A DNA stretch of 64,000 nt, taken from the NCBI GenBank assembly GCA_016218665.1, contig JACRDI010000001.1, positions 49,486 through 113,485 on the forward strand, in the 5' to 3' direction. This DNA is from Desulfovibrio sp. (GTDB lineage Bacteria; Desulfobacterota; Desulfovibrionia; Desulfovibrionales; Desulfovibrionaceae). This document shows positions 45,521 through 54,935 of the stretch, piece by piece. A model generated the notes under the pieces. The model had not been told where the DNA came from, did not search any database, and saw only the letters and a list, made by a program, of their open reading frames with translations. Made by a program: the position numbers and the translations under genes. The number at the start of each line of letters is the position of its first letter. Position 1 is the first letter of the stretch.

Positions 45521-45985
45521 CTAGTTCTTCTTCGGACGGCAGTCCGGGCACTGTCCGTAGAGGTCCATCTTGTGCCGGGCCAGGCTGAAGCCGTACTTGG
45601 CGGCCAGTTCCACCTGCCGGCGCTCGATGACCGGGTCCACGATCTCGATGGTCTGGCCGCAGGCCTCGCAGATGAGGTGGTCGTGGTGCTCCACGCCGAA
45701 GTGCGGCTCGTAGCGGGTGATGCCGTCGGCGAAGCTCACGGCCTCGGCCAGGCCGCAGCCGGCCAGGAGCTTCAAGGTGCGGTACACCGTGGCCTGGCCG
45801 ATGCTGGCGTCGCGCTTCTTGACCTTGGCGTAGAGTTCCTCGGAGGACACATGCCCCGGCTCAAGGAGGAAGATGTCCAGGATCAGCCGGCGCTGCGGGG
45901 TGATCTTCAGGCGGTGTTCCTGCAGATACGTAGTGAACGCCTGATGCGGTGTCAGCCGGTCCTTGGGTTCTTTCGTAGCGCGCAT
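45521..45985 (-). CDS. fur: Fur family metalloregulator
   Basis: A 154-residue regulator. The winged-helix domain contains RLKITPQRRLILDIFLL and IGQATVYRTLKLLAGCGLAE, the Fur recognition helix. The metal-sensing segment HFGVEHHDHLICEACG includes the His-rich site and first Zn-binding Cys pair, and CPDC near the C-terminus is the second pair. It could be Fur, PerR or Zur; the sequence alone does not separate them with certainty. The best promoter upstream places the transcript start at or next to the ATG (see that entry). It converges with the YdcF gene. Confidence 0.92.
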   Translation of the reverse strand: MRATKEPKDRLTPHQAFTTYLQEHRLKITPQRRLILDIFLLEPGHVSSEELYAKVKKRDASIGQATVYRTLKLLAGCGLAEAVSFADGITRYEPHFGVEHHDHLICEACGQTIEIVDPVIERRQVELAAKYGFSLARHKMDLYGQCPDCRPKKN

Positions 45986-45993
45986 GGAGCACT

Positions 45994-46021
45994 CTTATGG
46001 AATGCACGGCGTTTCTGTCAA
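45994..46021 (-). promoter_or_regulatory. promoter of the fur-family gene, near-leaderless
   Basis: On the minus strand a perfect TTGACA (46016-46021) and CATAAG (45994-45999, four of six) are spaced by 16 nt. Only 8 nt separate the -10 box from the ATG at 45985, so transcription would start at or within a base or two of the start codon. Confidence 0.5.
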
Positions 46022-46055
46022 TGCGGAGGGCGGCGCGGCGGACATCTTTCCCGGC

Positions 46056-46084
46056 TTGACATCGCCCCACCCCTGGGGTGTATT
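46056..46084 (+). promoter_or_regulatory. promoter of the 56-residue membrane protein gene
   Basis: A perfect TTGACA (46056-46061), a 17-nt spacer and TGTATT (46079-46084, four of six). The predicted start is about 40 nt before the ATG at 46131. It diverges from the fur promoter within 40 bp, so Fur-family control of both is plausible. Confidence 0.55.
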
Positions 46085-46130
46085 GACGCCGCGCGCGACA
46101 TCCGGGTGTATCAGAACAGAAGGGTTCGTC

Positions 46131-46301
46131 ATGCTGGAACTTTCCCTGTGGGTGCTTGGAGGCGTGTTTGTGCTGGGTCTTGTGGCCTGCCGCCTGGCGC
46201 GCAAGCCCAGGAAACAGCACGACATGGAACTCCTGGACTTCGACTTCGACAAGAGCAAGATCTACGAGAAGGACGGACGCAAGTACCCCTTCTCGTACTG
46301 A
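46131..46301 (+). CDS. small single-pass membrane protein, unknown function
   Basis: A 56-residue protein with one N-terminal transmembrane helix (LELSLWVLGGVFVLGLVACR, ~2-21), a basic patch RKPRKQH and an acidic/basic soluble tail ending KDGRKYPFSY. The ATG at 46131 is preceded by AAGGG and by a good promoter. It is divergent from the fur-family gene and ends 12 nt before the end of yihY on the other strand. I do not recognise the family. Confidence 0.7.
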   Translation: MLELSLWVLGGVFVLGLVACRLARKPRKQHDMELLDFDFDKSKIYEKDGRKYPFSY

Positions 46302-46312
46302 TTTTTTTTGCG

Positions 46313-47728
46313 CTAGGCCTGCCGCGCCCCTCGCTCGCGGATGGCCGCCAGCTCCCGCTCCCTCGCCGCCTCTCCCCTAAGCGCCTCGGCCTCCTGCCGG
46401 GAGAACTCCGCCAGGGTCACGTTGGCCGGGCTTGTGCGCACCGCCTCCCCAATGGCCGCGAACAGCGGCTCCACCCCGTCGTGCATCACCATGCCGCCGC
46501 AGTCGCCGCCGTCGCCGCACAGGGCCAGCACGTCCAGCACCTCGGCCATGCGGATGTTCTCCGCGCTGACGGCCAGGCCGTAGCCCCGGTTCTCGCCCTC
46601 GCTGGCGGCGTCTCCCAGGGGCACGGTGAGGCCGGCCTCGGCCAGCGCCGTCAGGGCGTCCAGCACCACGTCCTCGGGCAGGCGCAGCTCGCGTGAGAGG
46701 GCCTCCACGGAAAGCGGCGACAGCCCGGCGGCGAAGCGCGCCGCGATGTGCGTGATGGCCGCCACCGCCACCTTCTGGCGCGAGAGCGGGCTCAGGCGCT
46801 CGGAGAGCCCCCGGCGCACGAAGCTGTGCAGGTGCTGCGCCGCGTACGAGATCTCCGCCCCCAGGAGCACGATGATCCAGCTGATGTACAGCCACACCAG
46901 GAACAGGGGCAGCTGGGCGAAGCTGCCGTACATGGCGTTGTACTTGGTGAAGCCTATCTGCCAGTGGATGTACAGCCACTGGGCGCTCTGCCACAGGGTG
47001 CCGGCCACGATGCCGCCGGCGATGGCGCTTTTCAGGCGCACGCGCGTGTTGGGCACGAAGGCGTACACGAACACGAAGCCGATCCACACCAGGACGAGGG
47101 AGAAGAACTTCAGCAGGAACTTTTCCAGCCCGTCGTAACCCGGATTGGTCACGAACTCGTGCACCAGGTCCAGTTTCTGCACGGCCACGGTGAAGCTGGC
47201 GGCCACCAGCACGATGATGGGGCAGATGACGATGACGGAGAAGAAGTCCGTGAACTTGCGCCAGCTGGTGCGCCCCTTCTTGACGTTCCAGATGGAGTTG
47301 AAGGCCCGCTCCACGTTGCTCACCGTGGTGAACACCGTGACCAGGAGCGTGCCCACGCCGATCCAGCCCAGGGTCTTCACGTTGGTGTTGGCGATGTACT
47401 GGAGGATCTTGTCCACCACCTCCGCCCGCCCGGCGGAAACGCCCATGAGGAAGTCGCGGAAGAAGTCCGCGTTCTGCAGGCCGAAGCCCTTGGAAATGGA
47501 GAAGGCCACGGCCAGAAGCGGCACGATGGACAGGATGGTGGTGAAGGTGAGGGCCGAGGCGCGGATGATGCAGTGGTCGGCCAGGAAGCCCGTGCCCACC
47601 ATGTAGACCAGCCGCGACAGGCCGAGCATGGCCTTGCGCACGCCCACGGCCGAGTCCATGTCCTTGGCCCAGATGTCGTGGCGGAAGTGCCGCTCCACCT
47701 TGCGCCGTATGCCCGCTCCGCCTGCCAT
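46313..47728 (-). CDS. yihY: YihY/BrkB family inner-membrane protein
   Basis: A 471-residue protein with six hydrophobic segments in the first 310 residues and a soluble winged-helix-like C-terminal third. Family patterns are IIRASALTFTTILSIVPLLA (~53-72), NVERAFNSIWNVKKGR (~138) and YGSFAQLPLFLVWLYISWII (~265-284) followed by LGAEISYAAQ. BrkB was once called RNase BN; the family function is unknown. It starts 20 nt after asmA and may close the long envelope cluster. Confidence 0.9.
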   Translation of the reverse strand: MAGGAGIRRKVERHFRHDIWAKDMDSAVGVRKAMLGLSRLVYMVGTGFLADHCIIRASALTFTTILSIVPLLAVAFSISKGFGLQNADFFRDFLMGVSAGRAEVVDKILQYIANTNVKTLGWIGVGTLLVTVFTTVSNVERAFNSIWNVKKGRTSWRKFTDFFSVIVICPIIVLVAASFTVAVQKLDLVHEFVTNPGYDGLEKFLLKFFSLVLVWIGFVFVYAFVPNTRVRLKSAIAGGIVAGTLWQSAQWLYIHWQIGFTKYNAMYGSFAQLPLFLVWLYISWIIVLLGAEISYAAQHLHSFVRRGLSERLSPLSRQKVAVAAITHIAARFAAGLSPLSVEALSRELRLPEDVVLDALTALAEAGLTVPLGDAASEGENRGYGLAVSAENIRMAEVLDVLALCGDGGDCGGMVMHDGVEPLFAAIGEAVRTSPANVTLAEFSRQEAEALRGEAARERELAAIRERGARQA

Positions 47729-47748
47729 GCGCCTCCTGCGCCCCGCCG

Positions 47749-50700
47749 CTAGAACAGCAGGTCCTTGAAGAACTTGATGGGCTTGAGCGGAATGCCCAGG
47801 ATGCCCTTGATGGTGTTGCTGATGAGGGTGCCCGTGGAGATCTCCATTTCCGGGTCCTTGAGCCGCCCGTAAACGCGGATGGGCACGTCGGGCATGCCGG
47901 TCATGCTGGCGTTCAGGTCCACGGCGATCTGGTCCTCCGCCGGGGAGAAGCGTCCCTTTCCGGTGACGGTCATGGTCGGGGCGTCCAGGCGGAAGTCGTC
48001 GGAGCGGAACCAGCCCTGGCTGATCTTGAGGCGGGCCTGGGCCTGGTTGAAGGGCGAGCCGGCCTTGCGGGCCGGCTGGGGCTGGCCCGCCTGCTGCCCC
48101 TGCTGCATGGACGTGGCGCCGGAGCGCCTGGCCTGCTGGGGCTGGCCCGCCGGCTGAGCCGGGGCCTCGGCCGCGCCGGAGAGATGGTACGCGCCGTCCG
48201 TGATCTTGAAGCTGCCCAGGCCCTCAAGCGTGCGCAGCACCTCCACGTTGGTGGCGCCCGTGCCGGTCACGTCCAGGAACAGGTCGGTCTTGCCGGTGAC
48301 CAGCTCCTTGCCGGTCCAGCCGAGCATGAAGGGCCCGGACTGATAGTCCTTCAGGGCCAGCGCGAGCCTGGTCTGCATGGCGCTGCCCACCACCTGGGCG
48401 GAAAACTCGCCGGACAGGGTGCCGCCGTAGAAACTGCCGGAGATGGGCTTCACCTGCAGCTGCCCGCCTCCGGCCTTGGCCGTCAGCTTCAGGTCGCGGG
48501 TCACCGCGCCCTTGTACTTCAGGCTGCGCAGGGCCAGGCTGCCCTCCAGGTTCAGCTCGCGCAGGGTATCCACGGGCAGGGGCTCGGGCGTGGGCTTCTC
48601 CGGCGGGCCGCCGCGTCTGGTGGGCTCGGGCGCGGGCAGGTAGCGGTCCAGGTCGAAATTGCCGGCGGAAACGTTCACCGTCTGGCGCGGGGCGTCGAAG
48701 TTCTGAACCGAGTAGGAGCCGCGCAAGGGCACGTCGTCCAGCTGGCCGGAGAAGTTGGCCAGGGTGGCCCCCTTGGCCGAGAGGGTCAGGTCGCCCTCGC
48801 CGGAAATGCGCTGCAGGGCCCGCTTGTCGGCGGACTTGGGCGCGCGGATGTCCAGGGCGTTCAGCACGCGCCTGGGGTCGCCGTCCTGGCAGCGGATGCG
48901 CCCGGCCAGGCTCCAGTCGCCTCCGAGCACCTTGGAGCCCGTGACGGGGCCGCTCACGTTCAGGCCGCAGGCCTGCACCGAGGCGGCGGTCAGATTGAGG
49001 GCCTGGGTGGAGAAGTCCAGGGAGCCCCGGCCCGAAAAGCTGGCCTCGTTCTCCCGCCTGGGCAGGAACCAGCCCTTGAGCCTGCCGCTGGCCGTGGCCC
49101 CGGTCAAAAGCAGCCTGCCGCCCTGGCTGCGCAACAGTCCGTTCACGCGGGCGTCCAGGTTCAGCACCGGCTTTGCGCCCACAGCGGAGATCGTGCCGTC
49201 AGTCTGCAGGGCCCAGTCGGCGTCTCCCGACGGGGCGGGGGCGAAGCGCGCCTGGGCCTGAATGGACGAGAAAGCCATGCGCCGCGCCGGTGCGGCCCCG
49301 TTCGCCGGACTTCCCGGCTGGCCCTTCTGGCCCTTGTCCGCGGCCCACTCCAACGCCGGGGCGGAAAGGCTGGCCTGGACCTCGGCGCTGGCCCGCTTGA
49401 GCACGCGGGAGAGCTTCTCCGAGTGCACGGCCGGCGCGGCCTTGGCTTCGGCCTTGGCGCGCAGGTCCATGCGGCCGGTGGTGGTAAAGCCCGGCCGGCT
49501 CAGCCAGGAGACCTGGCGCGCGTCCACCCCGAGCATGGACAGCGCCCCGCTCCAGCCCAGGATGGGCGCGCCGGGCCCGGAAAGGGGCCTGGGGTCGTGC
49601 GGGCCCTCGGCGAAGGTGGCGGCAAGCTCCGCCGAAACCAGGCCGCCCTGGGCCTTGGTGGGCCGTATCTGGGCCTTGTGCGCGCCGCCGCCGCCCTGCC
49701 ACTCCACCAGGGCGCCCTGCCCCGTCACCCCGGCCAGCTTCAGGCCCTCGGCCTTCACCTTGCCCGCGCCGTGCACGGCGCGCAGGTAGTCCATGGGCAG
49801 GTCGGCCACCACAAGGGGCTGGCTGGTGGAGTTGGAGGTGAAGGCCGTGATGAGGGCGTCGGCGTCGAGGTTCGTCGTGGCCAGGTCGAAATCGAGCCCG
49901 GAGCCGTTGTCGAAGCCCATGCGCACAAAGCCCTTCACCTGGGCGTGGTCCACGGTGAAGCCGGGCGTTTCGAACACCAGCTTGTTCACGTCGGCGGAGA
50001 TGTTGAGCGGCCCGTAGGCCACGGAAAGGGCTCCCTGGCTGTCATGGGCGATGGTGCCGGGCCAGTAGGCGTTGATGACCGTGCGCGGGCTGAAACGCTC
50101 CAGGTTGAGCTTGGCCTCCAGGCGGAACATCTCGGTGATGTCCAGGAAGCTCAGCTCTCCGGCGACGTCGTAGCCCACGATGCGCAGGCGGATGTCCGAA
50201 AGCTTGAGATGCTTGCCGCCGCCTTCCACGCTCAGGTTGGTGGAGAGCTGGGCCCAGGGCGCCTCCTTGGGCATGAAGGTGCCGGTGATCTCGGCCCGGG
50301 CGCTGGTTTCGGTCAACAGCGGCTGGGAATCGTCGGCGCTCCAGTGCAGCTTGCCCGAACCGCTGACCTTGGCGAACATGCCGGGCCGGGGCCAGGTGAA
50401 CTCGCAGCTGGCGGTGAAGGGCAGCTCGCGCCCGGCCTCTATGCGCCCGGTGCGCAGGTCCACGTCGGTGGTGATGTAGCTGTGGTTGTTGGCGTGGTCG
50501 TCCAGGCGGATCATGCTGTCCGTGAGCTGCAGGCCGCGCATGGTGATGCGCCGGAAGAAGGACCCGGCCTTCTCCTTGGCGTGCTCCTGCTCCCGCAGCC
50601 GCTCCAAGAGCCCCTCCCAGTTGCCGCGCCCTTCCGCGTCCATGGTCAGCACGATGCTGGCGTTCTCCAGCTCCACCGTGTCGAAGACCAGGCGGCGCTG

Positions 50701-51006
50701 GAACAGCGGCAGCACGCGGATGCGCGCGCCGATGAGGCTTGCGGAGATGAGGGGCGTTTCGCCGAAGCGCGGGTCGTTGCCCAGGGAGAAGCCCCTGGCC
50801 TTGAGGCCGAACCAGGGGAAGAAGCTTAGGGAGAGTTCCCCGTCCAGCCGGGCCTTGCGGCCCGTGGCCTCCTCCACCAGCTGGGCCAGTTCCAGGCGGA
50901 ACTCCGGGGTGGCGAGGTAGCGCGCCGTCCACCACACGGCCGCGCCGCTGGCGGTGCCGAGGGCGCCCAGCACGCAGAGAAGGATGACGAGAAGCTTCTT
51001 GCGCAT
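47749..51006 (-). CDS. AsmA family protein
   Basis: A 1085-residue protein with an N-terminal anchor (KKLLVILLCVLGALGTASGA, ~3-22) and a long beta-rich periplasmic body, typical of the AsmA/TamB/YhdP group of bridge-like proteins that help move phospholipids to the outer membrane. The AsmA N-terminal pattern LAQLVEEATGRKARLDGELS (~40-59) is clear. A Gln/Pro-rich low-complexity linker lies near residues 955-985. The C-terminal region (GSFKITDGAYHLSG, LKISQGWFRSDDFRLDAPTM) is the conserved AsmA_2 part. It lies 144 bp downstream of lpxI, on the same strand. Confidence 0.9.
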   Translation of the reverse strand: MRKKLLVILLCVLGALGTASGAAVWWTARYLATPEFRLELAQLVEEATGRKARLDGELSLSFFPWFGLKARGFSLGNDPRFGETPLISASLIGARIRVLPLFQRRLVFDTVELENASIVLTMDAEGRGNWEGLLERLREQEHAKEKAGSFFRRITMRGLQLTDSMIRLDDHANNHSYITTDVDLRTGRIEAGRELPFTASCEFTWPRPGMFAKVSGSGKLHWSADDSQPLLTETSARAEITGTFMPKEAPWAQLSTNLSVEGGGKHLKLSDIRLRIVGYDVAGELSFLDITEMFRLEAKLNLERFSPRTVINAYWPGTIAHDSQGALSVAYGPLNISADVNKLVFETPGFTVDHAQVKGFVRMGFDNGSGLDFDLATTNLDADALITAFTSNSTSQPLVVADLPMDYLRAVHGAGKVKAEGLKLAGVTGQGALVEWQGGGGAHKAQIRPTKAQGGLVSAELAATFAEGPHDPRPLSGPGAPILGWSGALSMLGVDARQVSWLSRPGFTTTGRMDLRAKAEAKAAPAVHSEKLSRVLKRASAEVQASLSAPALEWAADKGQKGQPGSPANGAAPARRMAFSSIQAQARFAPAPSGDADWALQTDGTISAVGAKPVLNLDARVNGLLRSQGGRLLLTGATASGRLKGWFLPRRENEASFSGRGSLDFSTQALNLTAASVQACGLNVSGPVTGSKVLGGDWSLAGRIRCQDGDPRRVLNALDIRAPKSADKRALQRISGEGDLTLSAKGATLANFSGQLDDVPLRGSYSVQNFDAPRQTVNVSAGNFDLDRYLPAPEPTRRGGPPEKPTPEPLPVDTLRELNLEGSLALRSLKYKGAVTRDLKLTAKAGGGQLQVKPISGSFYGGTLSGEFSAQVVGSAMQTRLALALKDYQSGPFMLGWTGKELVTGKTDLFLDVTGTGATNVEVLRTLEGLGSFKITDGAYHLSGAAEAPAQPAGQPQQARRSGATSMQQGQQAGQPQPARKAGSPFNQAQARLKISQGWFRSDDFRLDAPTMTVTGKGRFSPAEDQIAVDLNASMTGMPDVPIRVYGRLKDPEMEISTGTLISNTIKGILGIPLKPIKFFKDLLF

Positions 51007-51150
51007 GTGCTCCGCGTGTTCGCTGCGGCAGTTGAAGGTGGCGGAGCCATGGCAATCCGTTGGAGAGCTCCGCGCCTGGAAACAGGCATAGCCGCTTTGC
51101 CCCGGGGCCGCAAGTTTCCGCGCAGCGGGGGGCAGGCCTGGCCGGCCGGG

Positions 51151-51990
51151 CTAGAGGGTCAAATCGTCCGCGGTGAGGCCCACGATGGCGACGCCGGCCT
51201 TGTCGGCCACGGCGATGGCCGTCTCAAGGTCGAAGAAGAGGCTCTTGCCGGCCTCCACGCCCAGGCAGGTGCCGCCGCCCTTGGCCAGCACGCGCACCGT
51301 GTCCGGGCCCACGCTCGGCAGGTCCACGCGCTCCTCCTGTCCGGGCTTGAGCATCTTCACCACCACGCAGCCGGAGCCGCCCAGCTCGCAGCCGCGGCGG
51401 ATGGCCGCGTCCGTGCCCTCCAGGGCCTCCACGGCGGCCACGATGCCCTCGCGCAGCACAACGCCCTGGCCGATGTCCAGACGGCCCATCTCGCGGGCGA
51501 GTTCCGCCCCGCGCTTCAGGTCGGCCCATTCGCGCTCGTCCGGGGCGCGCTTCGTCAGCACGCCCGCCGGGGTGGTGAGGCCGCGCGCGTAGGTCTGCGG
51601 GGAGACGAGGGCCATGCCCTCCTCCTCCAGCAGGCCGGACACGGCGCGCAGGATGGCGTCGTCGCCCTTGCCGGGCAGCGAGAGCAGCACCTTCACGGCG
51701 CGGGCGTCGAAGTGGCGGATGTCCAGCACGCCGGGCTTGTTGATGGTGCCGGCCATGACGACTTCCTGGACGCCGTTCTCCCGGAGGTAGTCGAGCAGCT
51801 TGGCCAGCTGGCCCAGCTTGAGCTCGCGGGAGACGTCGCCCAGGGGGTAGACTTCGGGATTGGTGTGGCCGGTGAACCCGGCGACGACGAGCCTGTGGCC
51901 CTGGTCCTTCACCCCCTGGGCCACCAGCACGGGAAACTGGCGGCCACCGGCGATGAGGGCCACGACCTTGGGGGCGGCGTGAGCGGTCAT
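51151..51990 (-). CDS. lpxI: UDP-2,3-diacylglucosamine diphosphatase LpxI
   Basis: A 279-residue enzyme that hydrolyses UDP-2,3-diacylglucosamine to lipid X in lipid A synthesis. It is the LpxI type that replaces LpxH in many proteobacteria. Motifs are ALIAGGRQFPVLVAQ (~11-25), VVMAGTINKPG (~77-87), LPGKGDDAILRAV (~104-116) and VLAKGGGTCLGVEAGKSL (~233-250). It follows lpxA after 25 nt. Confidence 0.93.
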   Translation of the reverse strand: MTAHAAPKVVALIAGGRQFPVLVAQGVKDQGHRLVVAGFTGHTNPEVYPLGDVSRELKLGQLAKLLDYLRENGVQEVVMAGTINKPGVLDIRHFDARAVKVLLSLPGKGDDAILRAVSGLLEEEGMALVSPQTYARGLTTPAGVLTKRAPDEREWADLKRGAELAREMGRLDIGQGVVLREGIVAAVEALEGTDAAIRRGCELGGSGCVVVKMLKPGQEERVDLPSVGPDTVRVLAKGGGTCLGVEAGKSLFFDLETAIAVADKAGVAIVGLTADDLTL

Positions 51991-52015
51991 CGTCGTCCCC
52001 CCCTGCCGCCTGCGG

Positions 52016-52825
52016 CTAGTCCTCGCCGCCGGAGGAGCGTCCGGCGTCGGAGGTGATGCCGCGGGTGGTGGCCTTGACGAACTCCACCAGGCGCGCCACC
52101 TCGGGCACGCCGGGCAGGTCGTCCAGGGCCTTCTGCAAGGCTTCCTCGCGCATGAGGCCGGAGCGGAAGATGATGCGGTAGGCCTTCTTGATGGCCCCGA
52201 TGGTGGCCGAGGAGAAGCCCCGGCGCTTGAGGCCGATCATGTTCGGGCCGTAGAGCTTGGCGCGGGTGCCCTGGGCCAGCATGTAGGGCGGCACGTCGTT
52301 GCTGTAGCCGGAAAGGCCGCCCAAAAAGGCGTACTCGCCCACGCGGGCGAACTGCTGGATGGCCGCCATGCCGGAGACGATGGCGTAGTCGCCGATCTCC
52401 ACATGCCCGGCCATGCTGACCGCGTTGGCCACGGTGACGTGGTCGCCGATGGTGCAGTCGTGCGCGACGTGGGCGTAGGCCATGAACAGGCAGTGGGAGC
52501 CGATCTTCGTCTCCTTGTGGCCCTGGGGGGTGCCCCGGTGCACGGTGACGAACTCGCGGAAATGGTTCTGCTCGCCGATGCGCACCCAGGTCTCCTCGCC
52601 CTTGAAGCCGAGGTGCTGGGGCGCGTCGCCCAGGCAGGCGTAGGAGTGCACGTGGTTGCCCGGACCCATGCTGGTGTAGTCCTTCACCTGGGCGAAGGCC
52701 TCCAGGATGCAGCCGTCGCCGATCTCGACCTTCTCCTCGATGACGCAGTAGGGGCCGACCTGGACATTCTGGCCGAGCTTCGCGCCGGGATGCACCACGG
52801 CGGCGGGATGGATCGTCGTCGCCAC
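52016..52825 (-). CDS. lpxA: acyl-ACP--UDP-N-acetylglucosamine O-acyltransferase
   Basis: A 269-residue left-handed beta-helix enzyme, first step of lipid A synthesis. Hexapeptide repeats fill the first ~185 residues; the catalytic His is in SMAGHVEIGDYAIV and the C-terminal helical part starts at GLKRRGFSSATIGAIKKAYR. It starts with GTG: the fabZ stop and the lpxA start share a base (TAGTG at 52827-52823 on the minus strand), so translation is coupled. Confidence 0.96.
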   Translation of the reverse strand: MATTIHPAAVVHPGAKLGQNVQVGPYCVIEEKVEIGDGCILEAFAQVKDYTSMGPGNHVHSYACLGDAPQHLGFKGEETWVRIGEQNHFREFVTVHRGTPQGHKETKIGSHCLFMAYAHVAHDCTIGDHVTVANAVSMAGHVEIGDYAIVSGMAAIQQFARVGEYAFLGGLSGYSNDVPPYMLAQGTRAKLYGPNMIGLKRRGFSSATIGAIKKAYRIIFRSGLMREEALQKALDDLPGVPEVARLVEFVKATTRGITSDAGRSSGGED

Positions 52826-53283
52826 TACATCTTCCCCTTGTCCACGACGGCGGCGGAGAACACGCCCTCGGCCACCAGTTCGCCGGCCACCGTCGCCCTG
52901 CCCTGCATCTTCCAGATGTTCATCTTGCGGCGCACGACCTCGGCCTCGAGCATGAGCTGGTCGCCGGGGACCACGGGGCGGCGGAACTTGGCGCCCTCGA
53001 TGCCCGTGAACAGGAAGAGCTTGTCGTCGGTGGTGATATCGAGGCTCTTGACCACGAAGATGCCGCCCGCCTGGGCCAGGGCCTCCAGGATCAGCACGCC
53101 GGGCATGATGGGCTGGCCCGGGAAGTGGCCCTGGAAGAAATTCTCGTTGAAGGTGACGTTCTTGTAGGCCTTGATGCGCACGCCAGCCTCAAGCTCCAGC
53201 ACCCGGTCCACAAGCAGGAAGGGGTAGCGGTGGGGCAGCATGTTCATGATCTGGCCGATGTCGAACAGGGCGGCGCTACTCAT
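52825..53283 (-). CDS. fabZ: 3-hydroxyacyl-ACP dehydratase FabZ
   Basis: A 152-residue hot-dog-fold dehydratase of fatty acid synthesis. The catalytic His is in [15 protein letters not shown] (~16-30), the Glu in [14 protein letters not shown] (~60-73). The ATG at 53283 has AAGGAG 7 nt upstream and gives the standard length; an upstream in-frame ATG would lie inside lpxD. It overlaps the lpxD 3' end by 8 bp. FabZ between lpxD and lpxA is the classic arrangement that balances fatty acid and lipid A flux. Confidence 0.96.
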   Translation of the reverse strand: MSSAALFDIGQIMNMLPHRYPFLLVDRVLELEAGVRIKAYKNVTFNENFFQGHFPGQPIMPGVLILEALAQAGGIFVVKSLDITTDDKLFLFTGIEGAKFRRPVVPGDQLMLEAEVVRRKMNIWKMQGRATVAGELVAEGVFSAAVVDKGKM

Positions 53284-54301
53284 GGCCAGTCTCCTTGTCC
53301 GGCCCCTCAAGGGCCTTTTCCAGCCGCCTCACGCGGCGCATGAGTTCCGGAAGCTTGGGCAGGGACAGGGACACCTTGAGGTAGGTGCCGGCGTCCATGC
53401 TGGGCGAACCGCCCACGATGGTCCCGGCGGGGATGTCCTGGCCGATGCCGCTTTGCGCGGCCACCTGCACGCCGTCGCCCAGGGTGATGTTGTCGCGCAG
53501 GCCGGCCTGGCCCGCCAGCACCACCCCGTTGCCGAGCTTGGTGCTGCCCGCGATGCCCACCTGGGAGATGATGAGGCAGTGCCTGCCCGTCTCCACGTTG
53601 TGGGCGATCTGCACGAGGTTGTCGATCTTGGTGCCGTCGCCCACCTTGGTGGACTCCAGCGCCGCGCGGTCGATGGCCGCGTTGGCGCCGATCTCCACGT
53701 CGCGGCCGATGACCACGTTGCCCACCTGGGGCACCTTCACGTGGCCCTGGGGGCCCTGGGCGTAGCCGTAGCCGTCGCTGCCGAGGACCGCGCCCGCGTG
53801 CACGATGGCGTTTTCGCCCAGCTGGGTGCCCGCCATGAGCACCACGTTGGGGTACAGGGTGGCGTTGGCGCCCACTTCGCAGTCCTCGCCCACGTAGACG
53901 CCGGGGAAGAGCACCGAGCCCGCGCCCACCCTGGCCCGCGCGCCGATGAACACGAAGGGGTACAGGGTCACGCCCTCGCCGACGGCGGCCTCCGGGTGCA
54001 CGTAGGCCTGCGGGCTTACGCCCGTGAGGCAGCCCTGCGGCTTGGCGAAGAGCGCCACCACGCGGGCCCAGTCCAGCTTGGGGTTTTTGGCGATGAGGCA
54101 GCTCTTGCCCTCGGGCGCGAACTTCTCCTCGCACAAGACCGCCCCGGCCTGCGTTTCGGCAAGCTGGGGCAGGTACTTGCGGTGCAAGAGCGGGGCGATG
54201 TCCCCGGCTCCGGCCTTGGCCAGGGTGTTCACCCCGCCGACGTCAATGTCGTGGCCGGAAAAGGTCAAACCGACCTTCCCGGCCACTTCGGACAGGCGCA
54301 T
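53276..54301 (-). CDS. lpxD: UDP-3-O-(3-hydroxyacyl)glucosamine N-acyltransferase
   Basis: A 341-residue acyltransferase, third step of lipid A synthesis. The N-terminal uridine-binding domain (~1-100) is followed by hexapeptide repeats (~105-320). The catalytic His is in [14 protein letters not shown], with [13 protein letters not shown] following. The ATG at 54301 is chosen because it begins [14 protein letters not shown] lies 9 nt upstream. A short C-terminal helix ends the protein. It follows skp after 14 nt. Confidence 0.95.
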   Translation of the reverse strand: MRLSEVAGKVGLTFSGHDIDVGGVNTLAKAGAGDIAPLLHRKYLPQLAETQAGAVLCEEKFAPEGKSCLIAKNPKLDWARVVALFAKPQGCLTGVSPQAYVHPEAAVGEGVTLYPFVFIGARARVGAGSVLFPGVYVGEDCEVGANATLYPNVVLMAGTQLGENAIVHAGAVLGSDGYGYAQGPQGHVKVPQVGNVVIGRDVEIGANAAIDRAALESTKVGDGTKIDNLVQIAHNVETGRHCLIISQVGIAGSTKLGNGVVLAGQAGLRDNITLGDGVQVAAQSGIGQDIPAGTIVGGSPSMDAGTYLKVSLSLPKLPELMRRVRRLEKALEGPDKETGHE

Positions 54302-54315
54302 TGTGCGTCGCTCCA

Positions 54316-54843
54316 CTACTTCTTGCGGGTCTTCCAGGCCTTGTTCAGCTCGCCGGTGATGGGCTTGGTGATGTCGCTCGAAGGATCGTAGTAGTAGATG
54401 ATGCCCTGGGTCTTGGCCATGACCAGCGTAAAGCCGTTCTTGGCCGAGTAGTCGTTCACGGCGTCGTGCAGAACCTTCAGGATCTCGTTGAGCTTGAGGC
54501 TCTTCTCGCGGTTGGCCGCGTTCTGGAACATGCGCACGGCCTCGGAGAGTTCGAACTCCTTGCGGCGCAGCTCGCGCTCCTTGTCCTGGCGGGCTTCCGG
54601 AGCGAGGGCAAAGGCCTGCTTCTGGAAGTCTTCCTGCATCTTGATGAAGTCCTTCTGCTGCCGCTCGATGCGCTCACTGTCGGGTTTCATCTTGGCTTCA
54701 AACTGCTTGATGGCCTCCTGGCCAGGCTCGGAGGCGCGCAGCACCTCTTCGGGATCGAAGATGCCGACCTTGGCCGGACCGGCGGCCAGGGCCACGGACT
54801 GCAGAAGCAGAAGAAAGAAAGCGACTGCCAAAAACTTGCGCAT
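54316..54843 (-). CDS. skp: OmpH/Skp family periplasmic chaperone
   Basis: A 175-residue chaperone for unfolded outer-membrane proteins. A signal peptide ([20 protein letters not shown], ~3-22) is followed by a Lys/Glu-rich coiled coil (~45-120) typical of Skp tentacles. The ATG at 54843 has AAGGAG 8 nt upstream. It lies 92 bp downstream of bamA, whose substrates it would escort. Confidence 0.92.
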   Translation of the reverse strand: MRKFLAVAFFLLLLQSVALAAGPAKVGIFDPEEVLRASEPGQEAIKQFEAKMKPDSERIERQQKDFIKMQEDFQKQAFALAPEARQDKERELRRKEFELSEAVRMFQNAANREKSLKLNEILKVLHDAVNDYSAKNGFTLVMAKTQGIIYYYDPSSDITKPITGELNKAWKTRKK

Positions 54844-54935
54844 GTGAACAACTCCTTTCAACATGTGTTGAAGCCAGTGTTATCTTTGATGTCTGGGACG
54901 CGCCCGCCAGCATGGCCCACCAGGGCCCTGGTCGG

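Noticed and set aside
48184..50829. An 881-codon plus-strand frame inside the AsmA gene
   Set aside because: Antisense to a well-supported AsmA protein. The low-complexity Gly/Ala/Gln composition shows no domain.
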